From assembly GCA_041730495.1 (NCBI GenBank), contig JBGSBR010000020.1:1-22064 (forward strand): DNA of 22,064 nt, written 5' to 3'. Shown in pieces: positions 8,348-15,833 of the stretch. How positions within the stretch are numbered: the first letter of the stretch is position 1; every line of letters begins with the position of its first letter. The notes beneath the pieces are model-generated. The model ran no database searches. It had not been told where the DNA came from and saw only the letters and a list, made by a program, of their open reading frames with translations. Origin of the DNA: JBGSBR01 sp041730495. GTDB lineage: Bacteria; Patescibacteriota; Microgenomatia; UBA1406; GWC2-37-13. The position numbers and the translations under genes are program-made.

Positions 8348-8821
8348 ATGCCACGTCACGCTTATAAAAAAAATATAGTCAAACCAGATCCAGTCTATGG
8401 TAGTTATGAAGTTGCAAAACTTATAACCTACGTCATGTTGGATGGTAAAAGAACTGTTGCAGAAAATATTGTCTATAAAACACTAGAGAATTTACAAAAA
8501 GAAGAGAATGATGCAATGCTCACCCTCAACAAAGCGCTTACAAACGTAGCTCCAAACATGGAAGTACGTTCACGTCGTCTTGGAGGAGCTTCTTATTTAG
8601 TGCCTACAGAGATTCGTAAAGAACGACAACTCTATCTTGCACTAAACTGGATCATCGAAGCTGCAACTTCTCGTTCAAACAAAGAGTTTCATACTTTTGC
8701 TGAAAAATTAACTGCAGAGTTAATCGAAGCCGCAAAAAATCAAGGTGTTGCTGTATCAAAACGTCAACAAACTGAGAAACTTGCTGATCAAAACAAAGCT
8801 TTTGCTCACTTAAAGTGGTAA
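8348..8821 (+). CDS. rpsG: 30S ribosomal protein S7
   Basis: S7 binds the 3' major domain of 16S rRNA and nucleates assembly of the 30S head; 157 residues, the normal bacterial length. Diagnostic parts are the MPRHAYKK start (usually MPRRG), LITYVMLDGKRTVAENIVY, the NVAPNMEVRSRRLGGASYLVP RNA-binding region, and the closing FAHLKW (usually FAHYRW or FAHFRW). It follows rpsL by 27 nt of AT-rich sequence with no Shine-Dalgarno motif (the ATG is preceded by TATAAATAA), in the classical str-operon order rpsL-rpsG-fusA. In other bacteria S7 represses its own operon through the rpsL-rpsG spacer; the short spacer here shows no obvious S7-binding structure. Confidence 0.97.
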   Translation: MPRHAYKKNIVKPDPVYGSYEVAKLITYVMLDGKRTVAENIVYKTLENLQKEENDAMLTLNKALTNVAPNMEVRSRRLGGASYLVPTEIRKERQLYLALNWIIEAATSRSNKEFHTFAEKLTAELIEAAKNQGVAVSKRQQTEKLADQNKAFAHLKW

Positions 8822-8825
8822 GCTC

Positions 8826-8857
8826 GAATACTCTTGTATTCAAGATAATATTTTTTT
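8826..8857 (+). promoter_or_regulatory. Small inverted repeat and T-run between rpsG and fusA
   Basis: GAATAC (8826-8831) and GTATTC (8836-8841) form a 6-bp stem around TCTT. A competing stem TCTTG/CAAGA (8832-8836 / 8841-8845) is possible, and a run of seven T (8851-8857) follows. This could be a weak attenuator lowering fusA expression or a processing site. The low GC content makes it a poor terminator, so I give it low weight. Confidence 0.25.
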
Positions 8858-8880
8858 AATTATAAAATTCTTGCTCATCT

Positions 8881-10980
8881 ATGGCATCAAAGAACCCAAT
8901 TAGTACCAAAAATCGTAATCTCGCAATCGATAAAATCCGAAATATCGGTATTATCGCTCATATCGATTCTGGTAAAACAACAACAACTGAACGTATCCTT
9001 TTTTATACAGGTCGTTCATACAAAATTGGTGATATCGATGATGGAAACACACAGATGGACTGGATGGAGCAAGAAAAAGAACGTGGTATTACCATCGTTT
9101 CTGCTGCAACAACAACATTTTGGAAAGGTCATCGCTTCAATATCATCGATACTCCTGGACACGTAGACTTCACTGCTGAGGTCGAGCGTTCACTTCGTGT
9201 ACTCGATGGTGGTATCGTAGTCTTCGATGCTGAAGAAGGCGTACAAAGCCAATCTGAGACCGTCTGGCGTCAAGCTGACAAATATAAAGTGCCACGTATC
9301 TGTTTTATCAATAAAATGGATAAACTTGGTGCTGATTTCTTCGCCACAACCAATGAAATTCGTGATCGACTCGGTGCAACTCCTATCATCATGGCATATC
9401 CTATTGGTAAAGAAGATGAGTTCAAAGGTGTAGTTGATTTATTGACTATGCAAGCCATGTATTGGGGTAAAGATCCAAGTGGTGTCGAGTTTGATACATC
9501 TGATGAAATCCCTGAAGACATCAAAACTGAAGTACTTGAGTATCGTGCGAAGATGATTGAACAAATCTCTGAAACAGATGACGCATTACTTGAGAAATTC
9601 CTTGCAGCTGAAGAACCTCCAATTGCTGAGCTGAAAGCCGCACTTCGTAAAGCTGTTATTGCCTATAAACTGATCCCAGTTTATGGTGGTACATCTCTTA
9701 GAAACAAAGCTGTACAACCAGTACTTGATGCTGTTATCGATTACTTACCATCACCAAGTGATTTGAAACAAATTGAAGGATTAGATCCAGTTACCGGTGA
9801 AACTGTAATTCGTAACCTCACCAATGAAGAACACTTCTCTGCTCTCTCATTCAAAATTCAACTTGATCCACACGTCGGTAAGCTGACATATACACGTATC
9901 TATTCTGGTACATTGAAATCAGGATCATATGTTTACAACATCAAGAGTAAACAAAAAGAACGTGTCAGTCGTATCTTGCTCATGCATGCCAATCAACGTG
10001 AAGAGATCGAAGAAGCATTTGCCGGAGAAATCGTCGCTATTGTCGGGCCAAAATCCACTAAGACTGGTGATACTCTCTGTGATGAAGATAACCAGATTGT
10101 TCTCGAACAGATCACATTCCCTGATCCAGTTATCTCACTTGCTATTGAACCTAAAACAAAAGCTGATCAAGAAAAATTGTCTTATGCTTTGCAAAGACTT
10201 TCGGAAGAAGATCCAACTTTCCGTGTAAAAGTAAATCATGAAACCAACCAAACAGTCATGTCTGGTATGGGTGAGTTACATCTTGAGATCTTGGTCGATC
10301 GTATGCGTCGTGAGATGGGTATGGAAGCCAACGTCGGTAAGCCACAAGTCGCTTACAAAGAAACAATTGCACGTGCTACTAATGCTGAAGCTAAATATAT
10401 CAAACAAACTGGTGGACACGGTCAATACGGTCACTGTTTATTGAAACTTGAGCCACTTGGTCGTGGTGAAGGCTTCAAATTCATCAACGCTGTACGTGGT
10501 GGAACAATTCCTTCTGAATTCATCCCATCAGTTGAAAAAGGTGTACGCCAAGCTCTTGATAAAGGTGTCTTGCTTGGATTCCCTATGACTGATCTTCAAG
10601 TAACAGTCTATGACGGTAGTTATCATGATGTCGATTCATCAGATATCGCCTTCCAAATCGCAGGTACCATGGCTCTCCAAGACGGTGTAAAAAAAGCAGG
10701 AATGGTCTTGCTCGAACCTATCATGCGCTTAGAGATCACTGTTCCTGATGACTTCATGGGCACCGCAATCGGTGATATCTCAAGTCGTCGTGGAAAAGTG
10801 CTCGGTACTGAAAAACGTAACAAAGTAACTGTTATCAAGTCGTATGCTCCACTTGCTGAGCTGTCTGGATACGCCACAGTACTCCGATCGCTTACTGAAG
10901 GTCGCGGAGTATTCTATATGGAACCTTCTCATTACGAAGAAGTTCCACAAAGCTTGGTAAGTGCAATGCAATCCAAATAA
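8881..10980 (+). CDS. fusA: Translation elongation factor G
   Basis: EF-G is the GTPase that drives tRNA-mRNA translocation on the ribosome; 699 residues, full length. GTPase motifs: G1 AHIDSGKT (26-33; the usual AHIDAGKT has Ala, here Ser30), switch I MDWMEQEKERGITI, G3 DTPGH, G4 NKMD. Domain II follows (LSFKIQLDPHVGKLTY...), then domain III, the domain IV entrance GGHGQYGH (usually GGRGQYGH), the domain IV tip YDGSYHDVDSSD, and domain V (EPIMRLEITVPDDFMG). It closes the str cluster, 59 nt after rpsG. There is no Shine-Dalgarno sequence; TATAAAAT at 8861-8868 might be an extra -10 element. Confidence 0.97.
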   Translation: MASKNPISTKNRNLAIDKIRNIGIIAHIDSGKTTTTERILFYTGRSYKIGDIDDGNTQMDWMEQEKERGITIVSAATTTFWKGHRFNIIDTPGHVDFTAEVERSLRVLDGGIVVFDAEEGVQSQSETVWRQADKYKVPRICFINKMDKLGADFFATTNEIRDRLGATPIIMAYPIGKEDEFKGVVDLLTMQAMYWGKDPSGVEFDTSDEIPEDIKTEVLEYRAKMIEQISETDDALLEKFLAAEEPPIAELKAALRKAVIAYKLIPVYGGTSLRNKAVQPVLDAVIDYLPSPSDLKQIEGLDPVTGETVIRNLTNEEHFSALSFKIQLDPHVGKLTYTRIYSGTLKSGSYVYNIKSKQKERVSRILLMHANQREEIEEAFAGEIVAIVGPKSTKTGDTLCDEDNQIVLEQITFPDPVISLAIEPKTKADQEKLSYALQRLSEEDPTFRVKVNHETNQTVMSGMGELHLEILVDRMRREMGMEANVGKPQVAYKETIARATNAEAKYIKQTGGHGQYGHCLLKLEPLGRGEGFKFINAVRGGTIPSEFIPSVEKGVRQALDKGVLLGFPMTDLQVTVYDGSYHDVDSSDIAFQIAGTMALQDGVKKAGMVLLEPIMRLEITVPDDFMGTAIGDISSRRGKVLGTEKRNKVTVIKSYAPLAELSGYATVLRSLTEGRGVFYMEPSHYEEVPQSLVSAMQSK

Positions 10981-10997
10981 TTGGATTGTCTGTACGT

Positions 10998-11660
10998 ATG
11001 AAAATACTTGTTTTTTCAGATAGTCATTTGACGCTACCCTTTGATCAGAAACAATTTCGTTTCATCGAAGGTATCGTCAAACCTGTCGATAAAGTAATTA
11101 TCAACGGTGACTTCTGGGACGGATACGTTACCAAGTTTGAACGCTTCGTCAACTCTCCCTGGAAACATTTATTTCCCTTGTTGAAAGAAAAAAATGCCGT
11201 CTATGTCTTTGGCAATCATGATCAAGAACGCTTCGCTGATGCACGGTTAGCGCTATTTTCAGATGTACGAACCGAACGCTATGAGTTACCACTTGATGGT
11301 AAACGATATATCTTCGAACATGGACATCGTCTTCTTCCTTTTGGTGATGGACAAGATAAAAAGCTTAGACTATCACTTAAACGTTCAACAAGAATTGCAG
11401 ATAATCTTGAACGAGTACTGATCAACAAAGCGGGTGCTCGCTACCAACGCATGTTTCGTAAACACAACAGGGAGATTCAGGATCAACTCAAAGATGAACT
11501 AGAAAAAAATGATATTTATCTCTGTGGTCATACTCACAGTGCAGAGTTTAATATCAAGAAACAGTTCATCAATAGTGGAGTAATCAAACATGGACTTGGT
11601 CAATATGTGTTATTGGAGAGTAAAAAAGCACCAGTACTCAAGCAAGAGAGATATCACTGA
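10998..11660 (+). CDS. Calcineurin-like metallophosphoesterase
   Basis: A dinuclear-metal phosphoesterase of 220 residues from the ATG at 10998; a TTG at 10986 only adds four unsupported residues. All family motifs are present in order: D8-x-H10 (FSDSHL), GD (INGDFWDG, D38), GNHD (72-75), H108 and H110 (EHGHR), and GHTH (177-180). This is the fold of LpxH, MPP and YfcE enzymes, which cleave phosphodiester or pyrophosphate bonds; the substrate cannot be told from sequence. A basic helical insert (RLSLKRSTRIADNLERVLIN and following) between the fifth and sixth motifs could bind membrane or nucleic acid, as LpxH-like proteins carry a lid there. It starts 17 nt after fusA and probably ends that transcription unit; its stop lies 2 nt from the convergent mscS stop. 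Confidence 0.85.
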   Translation: MKILVFSDSHLTLPFDQKQFRFIEGIVKPVDKVIINGDFWDGYVTKFERFVNSPWKHLFPLLKEKNAVYVFGNHDQERFADARLALFSDVRTERYELPLDGKRYIFEHGHRLLPFGDGQDKKLRLSLKRSTRIADNLERVLINKAGARYQRMFRKHNREIQDQLKDELEKNDIYLCGHTHSAEFNIKKQFINSGVIKHGLGQYVLLESKKAPVLKQERYH

Positions 11661-11662
11661 TC

Positions 11663-12196
11663 TTACTTCTTTTTTGTAGCTTTTGTTTTTAATCTTACGA
11701 CAGATAAGACCTGTGAGTTTGGTATATAAATCTTATTTTCTTTTGTATCACGCAGCATTGTAAGTCTAAGTGTCATACGTTCTACTACACCTTTGTGTGC
11801 ACCAATCTGCACGGTATCTCCGACATTGTATTGATTTTCAATCACGATAAAAAGTCCGCTAATAATATCTTTGACAAGCGTCTGTGATCCAAATGATAAC
11901 GCAAGTCCGGCTATACCCGCACCAGTCAAAAGTGGAATAATATTAATACCCCATTTAGATAAAATGAGCAAAAGTGCCATCACCCACAAGAAAGTATCGA
12001 TAACATAACGAAGTAATGAACGGATAGTTTTAGTTTTCGACATAAACTGCGCCGACATCACTCGGTTGGTCATTAATGCCAAAACTACTGCCACAAGTCG
12101 TTGTGAAATACGTGATAAAGGCAACAGTATGACGAGGACCGCTATCGTGTAGGCGATATTTTGGACATAGATATTGGTGAGTATTGATTGATCCAT
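11663..12196 (-). CDS. Short MscS-family mechanosensitive channel
   Basis: MscS channels open under membrane tension and release solutes during osmotic downshock. The start is taken at MDQSIL (12196), giving 177 residues; an upstream TTG (12214) would lie across the -10 box. Transmembrane helices are at about 12-30 and 61-80, and the pore-lining TM3 at about 88-120 (LLTGAGIAGLALSFGSQTLV then KDIISGLFI) has the Gly/Ala packing pattern of MscS. The beta domain follows (VGDTVQIGAHKGVVERMTLR, then IYIPNSQVL). It stops just after this domain with a KTKATKKK tail, so the C-terminal alpha/beta vestibule of the 286-residue E. coli protein is absent. It is convergent with the phosphoesterase gene and divergent from a micro-ORF with which it shares a promoter region. 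Confidence 0.85.
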   Translation of the reverse strand: MDQSILTNIYVQNIAYTIAVLVILLPLSRISQRLVAVVLALMTNRVMSAQFMSKTKTIRSLLRYVIDTFLWVMALLLILSKWGINIIPLLTGAGIAGLALSFGSQTLVKDIISGLFIVIENQYNVGDTVQIGAHKGVVERMTLRLTMLRDTKENKIYIPNSQVLSVVRLKTKATKKK

Positions 12197-12202
12197 ACCT
12201 AT

Positions 12203-12210
12203 AGTATAAT
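12203..12210. promoter_or_regulatory. Two-way -10 element between mscS and a micro-ORF
   Basis: The plus strand reads AGTATAAT, giving TATAAT (12205-12210) toward the ATG at 12219 (8-nt gap). The minus strand reads ATTATACT, giving TATACT (12208-12203) toward the mscS ATG at 12196 (6-nt gap). Both predicted transcripts start at or within about two nucleotides of the ATG. No convincing -35 is visible in either direction. Confidence 0.55.
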
Positions 12211-12218
12211 ACAATTAT

Positions 12219-12335
12219 ATGCAGACTGAGCGAGAAAAAAGCTATTTAGGCATCCCTGAAGAAGATATCAAAAAGGTTTTAAAAACCATGGGAATTATTG
12301 GTGTGGGACTTCTGGGTATAAGCTGGCTTCTCTAA
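12219..12335 (+). CDS. Putative 38-residue membrane micro-protein
   Basis: This short reading frame encodes 38 residues: a charged, probably cytosolic half (MQTEREKSYLGIPEEDIKKV) and a hydrophobic C-terminal helix (residues about 24-38, MGIIGVGLLGISWLL) able to anchor in the membrane. The support is a perfect TATAAT box 8 nt upstream of the ATG, spaced as at other leaderless starts in this window, and the amphipathic/hydrophobic layout. Its last 41 nt overlap the 3' end of the convergent nth gene. It shares its promoter core with mscS, so co-expression with the channel is possible. I recognise no family; it could be a chance ORF. Confidence 0.45.
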   Translation: MQTEREKSYLGIPEEDIKKVLKTMGIIGVGLLGISWLL

Positions 12336-12966
12336 GTGCGATTACCAGTGGACATACTTCATGATCATGTTTCTTGGCTGGACAATAAGCTCTACCATAA
12401 TCAATCATCCGCAGAGTAAACTCAACCCACTCTTCTTTCGGTAGCAATTGGATTAAATCTTGTTCAATCTTAATCGGATCTTCTGAATCAGTGAGACCAT
12501 ATAAATTTGCTAACCGACGCACATGTGTATCCACAGCTATACCCTCAACGATACCATACTCCCCGCCCAAGACGACATTTGCAGTTTTACGAGCCACCCC
12601 TGGTAACTCAAGCATCTGTTCCATCGTACGTGGGAGATCACTGTCATATTTTTCTTTTAAAATCTTAGCAGTAGCTAAAATATTTTTTGCTTTATTGCGA
12701 TAAAATCCTGTTGACTTAATATCTTGCTCAAACTCTGCAATGTCTGCTTTTATATAATCATCGAGAGTTGGATATTTTTTAAATAATTTTTCAGTGACGA
12801 TATTCACTCGCTCATCGGTACACTGCGCAGAAAGAATTACAGAAAATAAAAACTCTAATGGATTGGTATAATTCAGTGCAGATTTAGTCGTCGGGAACAG
12901 TTTTTTCAAAACTGGTACGATGATTGTCGCTCTTTTCTTGCGAAGCTCAAGTGTTTTAGGATTCAT
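12295..12966 (-). CDS. nth: Endonuclease III-like DNA glycosylase with a degraded Fe-S site
   Basis: Base-excision repair glycosylase/AP lyase for oxidised pyrimidines; 223 residues. The HhH-GPD core is complete: ILSAQCTDERVN, the helix-hairpin-helix ELPGVARKTANVVL with the catalytic lysine K127, and VDTHVRRL with the catalytic Asp D146. Classical Nth proteins end with C-x6-C-x2-C-x5-C that holds a [4Fe-4S] cluster. Here the pattern is C195-x6-H202-x2-C205-x5-L211, so two of four cysteines are gone and the usual cluster is unlikely. The ATG (12966) overlaps the end of the mutY-like gene by 11 nt, which indicates coupled translation. Its 3' end overlaps the opposing micro-ORF. Confidence 0.9.
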   Translation of the reverse strand: MNPKTLELRKKRATIIVPVLKKLFPTTKSALNYTNPLEFLFSVILSAQCTDERVNIVTEKLFKKYPTLDDYIKADIAEFEQDIKSTGFYRNKAKNILATAKILKEKYDSDLPRTMEQMLELPGVARKTANVVLGGEYGIVEGIAVDTHVRRLANLYGLTDSEDPIKIEQDLIQLLPKEEWVEFTLRMIDYGRAYCPAKKHDHEVCPLVIALREASLYPEVPHQ

Positions 12967-13774
12967 GATTGATAGTATAACTGTTATCTTTTTGTTTGAT
13001 AAATTGTTCTTTTATTAAATCCATTAAAACTTCTTTGGCTCTGATCTCATCACCTTCATAATGCTGCAAAATTTCAGCTTCTGAAAGTGTATTATACTGC
13101 AACAACATACGCAGTATCTCACCTCTAATCTTACGTTTCGAGCCTTGGAATGATGACTGCTTGGTATAATGCTTACTTTTGCGATTAGGGTTTGGTACAG
13201 TTTTGCCCAGATATGTACCATAATCCATCAACGCATAGTACCATTCACGTGGATTCGATGTATCAAGAGATTTTTCGACAAGTGGATAAATATCACGATC
13301 ATGAACAGTTTCCGCATTTGAGAAAAAATGATGAATAAAAATACGTCGGATATTCGTTTCGATAAACACGAGTGGAAGATTATAGCTATAAACAATAATT
13401 GATCTTGCCGTCGCCGGGCCGATACCTGGAAGTTTTTCAAGTAACTCTGGATCTTGGGGAAGTATGCCATTATGTTCATGCACTATTTTTTCAGCAATTT
13501 GTTGGAGATATTTAGCTCTGCGATTATAGCCCATTCCTTGCCAGGCACCTAGCAACTGAGGCAACGATGCACTCGCTAAAGTAGCAAAATCGGGGAATTG
13601 TTTGAGGAATTCGGGAAACTTCGTCATCACACGTGGGACCTGTGTTTGTTGCAACATGATCTCAGTCACCACTACCCAGTATGGATCGATGTGTTCACGC
13701 CATGGCATGAGACGTTTATTTTCACGATAATAACTCCAAACAATCTGCTGAAGTTGCGCAATTTGATTATCCAT
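12956..13774 (-). CDS. MutY-like HhH-GPD DNA glycosylase without cysteines
   Basis: This protein resembles MutY, which removes adenine opposite 8-oxoguanine; 272 residues. MutY features: MPWREHIDPYWVVVTEIMLQ with the catalytic Glu (E38), the QQTQV loop, and the hairpin KLPGIGPATARS (115-125). Departures: the catalytic Asp position of MutY (LDGNVKR) is Glu here (FIETNIRR, E139); the mismatch-intercalating Tyr of GYY is Asn (GYNRRA, N84); no cysteine occurs anywhere, so the [4Fe-4S] cluster is absent; and the C-terminal NUDIX-like 8-oxoG recognition domain is replaced by a possible winged helix (about 214-268). It may be a separate glycosylase family with another substrate. The ATG overlaps the upstream gene's end by 8 nt, and its end overlaps nth by 11 nt. 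Confidence 0.85.
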   Translation of the reverse strand: MDNQIAQLQQIVWSYYRENKRLMPWREHIDPYWVVVTEIMLQQTQVPRVMTKFPEFLKQFPDFATLASASLPQLLGAWQGMGYNRRAKYLQQIAEKIVHEHNGILPQDPELLEKLPGIGPATARSIIVYSYNLPLVFIETNIRRIFIHHFFSNAETVHDRDIYPLVEKSLDTSNPREWYYALMDYGTYLGKTVPNPNRKSKHYTKQSSFQGSKRKIRGEILRMLLQYNTLSEAEILQHYEGDEIRAKEVLMDLIKEQFIKQKDNSYTINHES

Positions 13775-15743
13775 ACTTCTGATACGTAAGTTTTTTCTTT
13801 AAGAAATATAAGAATAGCAAACTATAGCAGATAAACAGAATTATGAAAATCCAAGAGCGATCGAACCCATGATAAATCGTAAACAAGTAACTTTCAAATA
13901 ACAAACAAATAGTTACGAGTCCTGTATACCAAACTAAGATTTCACGTAACAATTGTTGAGAACTCAGATTATTCCAATAGCGTTTATACAGATATAACAA
14001 GACTATGAAAAACAATGAGATGAAAATAGTCTTAATCAACATAAAGTGCCAAAATACTTTGGTTGAAAAATATTCACTTAATGTAAACGCCAATGATTCA
14101 TGCATCCGACTAAATATATAACCAACTTTCCACATACTTTTGCTGCGTTTGATCGAAATAACAGGATACTGATCTGTATCAAGATCTAATCTAAACTCTG
14201 TTTCATACGCTTCATATCCAGGAGCTTGAATCTGTGCTTTGTATTTACCTAGTGGTAACAGCAACATCACACCTCCCTCACTATCACTGCGAAACGGTGC
14301 AAACATTGTGGTGTTCTCTGTTTGTAATCCAAAGCTTTTATTAAATGACGCATACAGTTTCAGATTTTCTTGATAACGATCCAAACTCAAAGTTGCATCC
14401 TCGACTGGTTGTTTCGTTTTCGCATCAACTATCTGTAGCTTATCACTGACAAAAAAACGCATTGGTAACTGTCTCTTTGATGTATTACCTGCAGTATCTT
14501 GTAACTCTAAACTAAACATATACTGACCGAGTACTTCTGGTGCTAAAATCTCTGCAGAGAAAACACCGGGAGATATCTCAATCAGGTCTACTCCACCGAC
14601 AGCGCTAAATGATTTTTCTTGTACACCGAGTACTTCCGTACTGACGAAACTTCCGTGAATTTTGACTAGCTCATCAGGATTATCAATTCTTAAGCGGAAA
14701 TTTAGTGGTGCTTTTTTGACAGCAATCACATGATTGAGATCAGTTGAAAGTACGATGTTATTCCAGCTGACATAGCTTTCAGTTACTTTGAATTTTTCAG
14801 CTCGCAAAGCTGTTTTAAACGTAAAAATATCACTCGTGATCTTAGTGCCCGATGCATTGGTAGCTGTGACTACAAAACAATACTCAGTATCTGGTGACAA
14901 TGCCTCAAGTCTGACTGTATGTCGACGGGCGAAGCTACTACTGCTTTGGGTTAACTTAGTATCCGGATCTGCACAGGGGTAGTACGTTAACTGCAAGGTC
15001 GAAGGTTGATTAGTTTCGATACGAATTGTTGCTGCGTCATTGGTCACTTCATCGATGTCAATATCGACAAAAATAAAGGGTGGTGTCGGTGTGACACTCG
15101 CACCTGGAGTGGATGATGGTGCTGGACCTCCGGTAGCTGATGGACCAGGCGTTGCGGTAACAATAGCAGTCGGAGCTGCAGTGGGTGTCGGATTAACGGC
15201 AGTTTTCTGAACATATAAGCGATACTCTTCTTGTGGGATCGTCACTCCGGCAAAATCTGCATCAGCATTTGTATAGACCTCGATCAAACTAAATGTCGGT
15301 AACCCTGATTTGACACGCAACGTAAACGATACACTATGTGGTGTAGCTGAGTAGTCCAGACCAGAAATATTCCAAGTGATGGTTCGATTAATCAAATCTA
15401 TGACAGGTGGTGTACCATCATGTGCATCGGTCGCTGAGTTGATAACATAATCATAGACATCCAGATACCCACTGCTATCAATCACGAGTCCTTCTTCCCA
15501 AGATCCCACAATCACCGTATCATAAGTTCCACTTGTGGCATTGGTCCGATAGTTGATAGTAAAGGTGACTTCGTCACCCTCTGTAAGCACTGTATCTGCC
15601 GGCACATCTGCTTCAATAGATAATTCAAAGTCTGCGACATCTGGTGGCACGGTCGCACTCACATTGATGCTATGTTGGATCTGCGCCATTGCTGGTGTAG
15701 CAAGAAGAAGAAAAGCAAATAAAATGAGTAGTAGCTTACGCAT
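13767..15743 (-). CDS. Large secreted, membrane-anchored multi-Ig-like protein
   Basis: This protein has 658 residues and no recognised specific function. Architecture: a signal peptide 1-20 (MRKLLLILFAFLLLATPAMA); a DUF11-like beta-sandwich domain (about 35-175) of the type found in bacterial surface proteins; a Pro/Thr/Ser/Ala-rich linker (about 185-225); a fibronectin-III-like domain (LSPDTEYCFVVTATNASG); another Ig-like region (about 325-435); a carboxypeptidase-regulatory-like domain (about 440-535; KTKQPVEDATLSLD, LPLGKYKAQIQAPGYEAYE); and three C-terminal transmembrane helices (about 566-587, 602-622, 630-650). It probably displays a long stalk outside the cell, for attachment or cell-envelope organisation. 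Its 3' end overlaps the mutY-like gene by 8 nt. Confidence 0.8.
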   Translation of the reverse strand: MRKLLLILFAFLLLATPAMAQIQHSINVSATVPPDVADFELSIEADVPADTVLTEGDEVTFTINYRTNATSGTYDTVIVGSWEEGLVIDSSGYLDVYDYVINSATDAHDGTPPVIDLINRTITWNISGLDYSATPHSVSFTLRVKSGLPTFSLIEVYTNADADFAGVTIPQEEYRLYVQKTAVNPTPTAAPTAIVTATPGPSATGGPAPSSTPGASVTPTPPFIFVDIDIDEVTNDAATIRIETNQPSTLQLTYYPCADPDTKLTQSSSSFARRHTVRLEALSPDTEYCFVVTATNASGTKITSDIFTFKTALRAEKFKVTESYVSWNNIVLSTDLNHVIAVKKAPLNFRLRIDNPDELVKIHGSFVSTEVLGVQEKSFSAVGGVDLIEISPGVFSAEILAPEVLGQYMFSLELQDTAGNTSKRQLPMRFFVSDKLQIVDAKTKQPVEDATLSLDRYQENLKLYASFNKSFGLQTENTTMFAPFRSDSEGGVMLLLPLGKYKAQIQAPGYEAYETEFRLDLDTDQYPVISIKRSKSMWKVGYIFSRMHESLAFTLSEYFSTKVFWHFMLIKTIFISLFFIVLLYLYKRYWNNLSSQQLLREILVWYTGLVTICLLFESYLFTIYHGFDRSWIFIILFICYSLLFLYFLKKKLTYQKYG

Positions 15744-15748
15744 TCCTT

Positions 15749-15778
15749 ATTGTACTTAAACTAAGGGCTATACTACAA
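15749..15778 (-). promoter_or_regulatory. Promoter region of the surface protein-mutY-nth operon
   Basis: Two possible -10 elements on the minus strand: TACAAT (15754-15749), 5 nt before the ATG at 15743, and TTGTAGTATAGC, whose TTGTAGTATA core (15778-15769) is an exact inverted copy of the box on the plus strand at 15814-15823. The first would give a leaderless transcript, the second a leader of about 20 nt. AAGGA lies directly before the ATG but is too close for a normal Shine-Dalgarno sequence. Confidence 0.4.
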
Positions 15779-15813
15779 TAGATCTTCAGCCTAAATATAC
15801 GTAATCTTTCAAT

Positions 15814-15825
15814 TTGTAGTATACT
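15814..15825 (+). promoter_or_regulatory. Promoter -10 box of the GH26-like gene
   Basis: TTGTAGTATACT, with TATACT at 15820-15825, ends 8 nt before the ATG at 15834, predicting a nearly leaderless mRNA. The TTGTAGTATA part is repeated in inverted orientation 35 nt upstream (15769-15778), facing the divergent operon. Confidence 0.5.
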
Positions 15826-15833
15826 CGGGGTCG

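Noticed and set aside
12197..12214. TTG start for mscS adding MYYTIG
   Set aside because: It spans the -10 box TATACT; the ATG at 12196 is correctly spaced after it.
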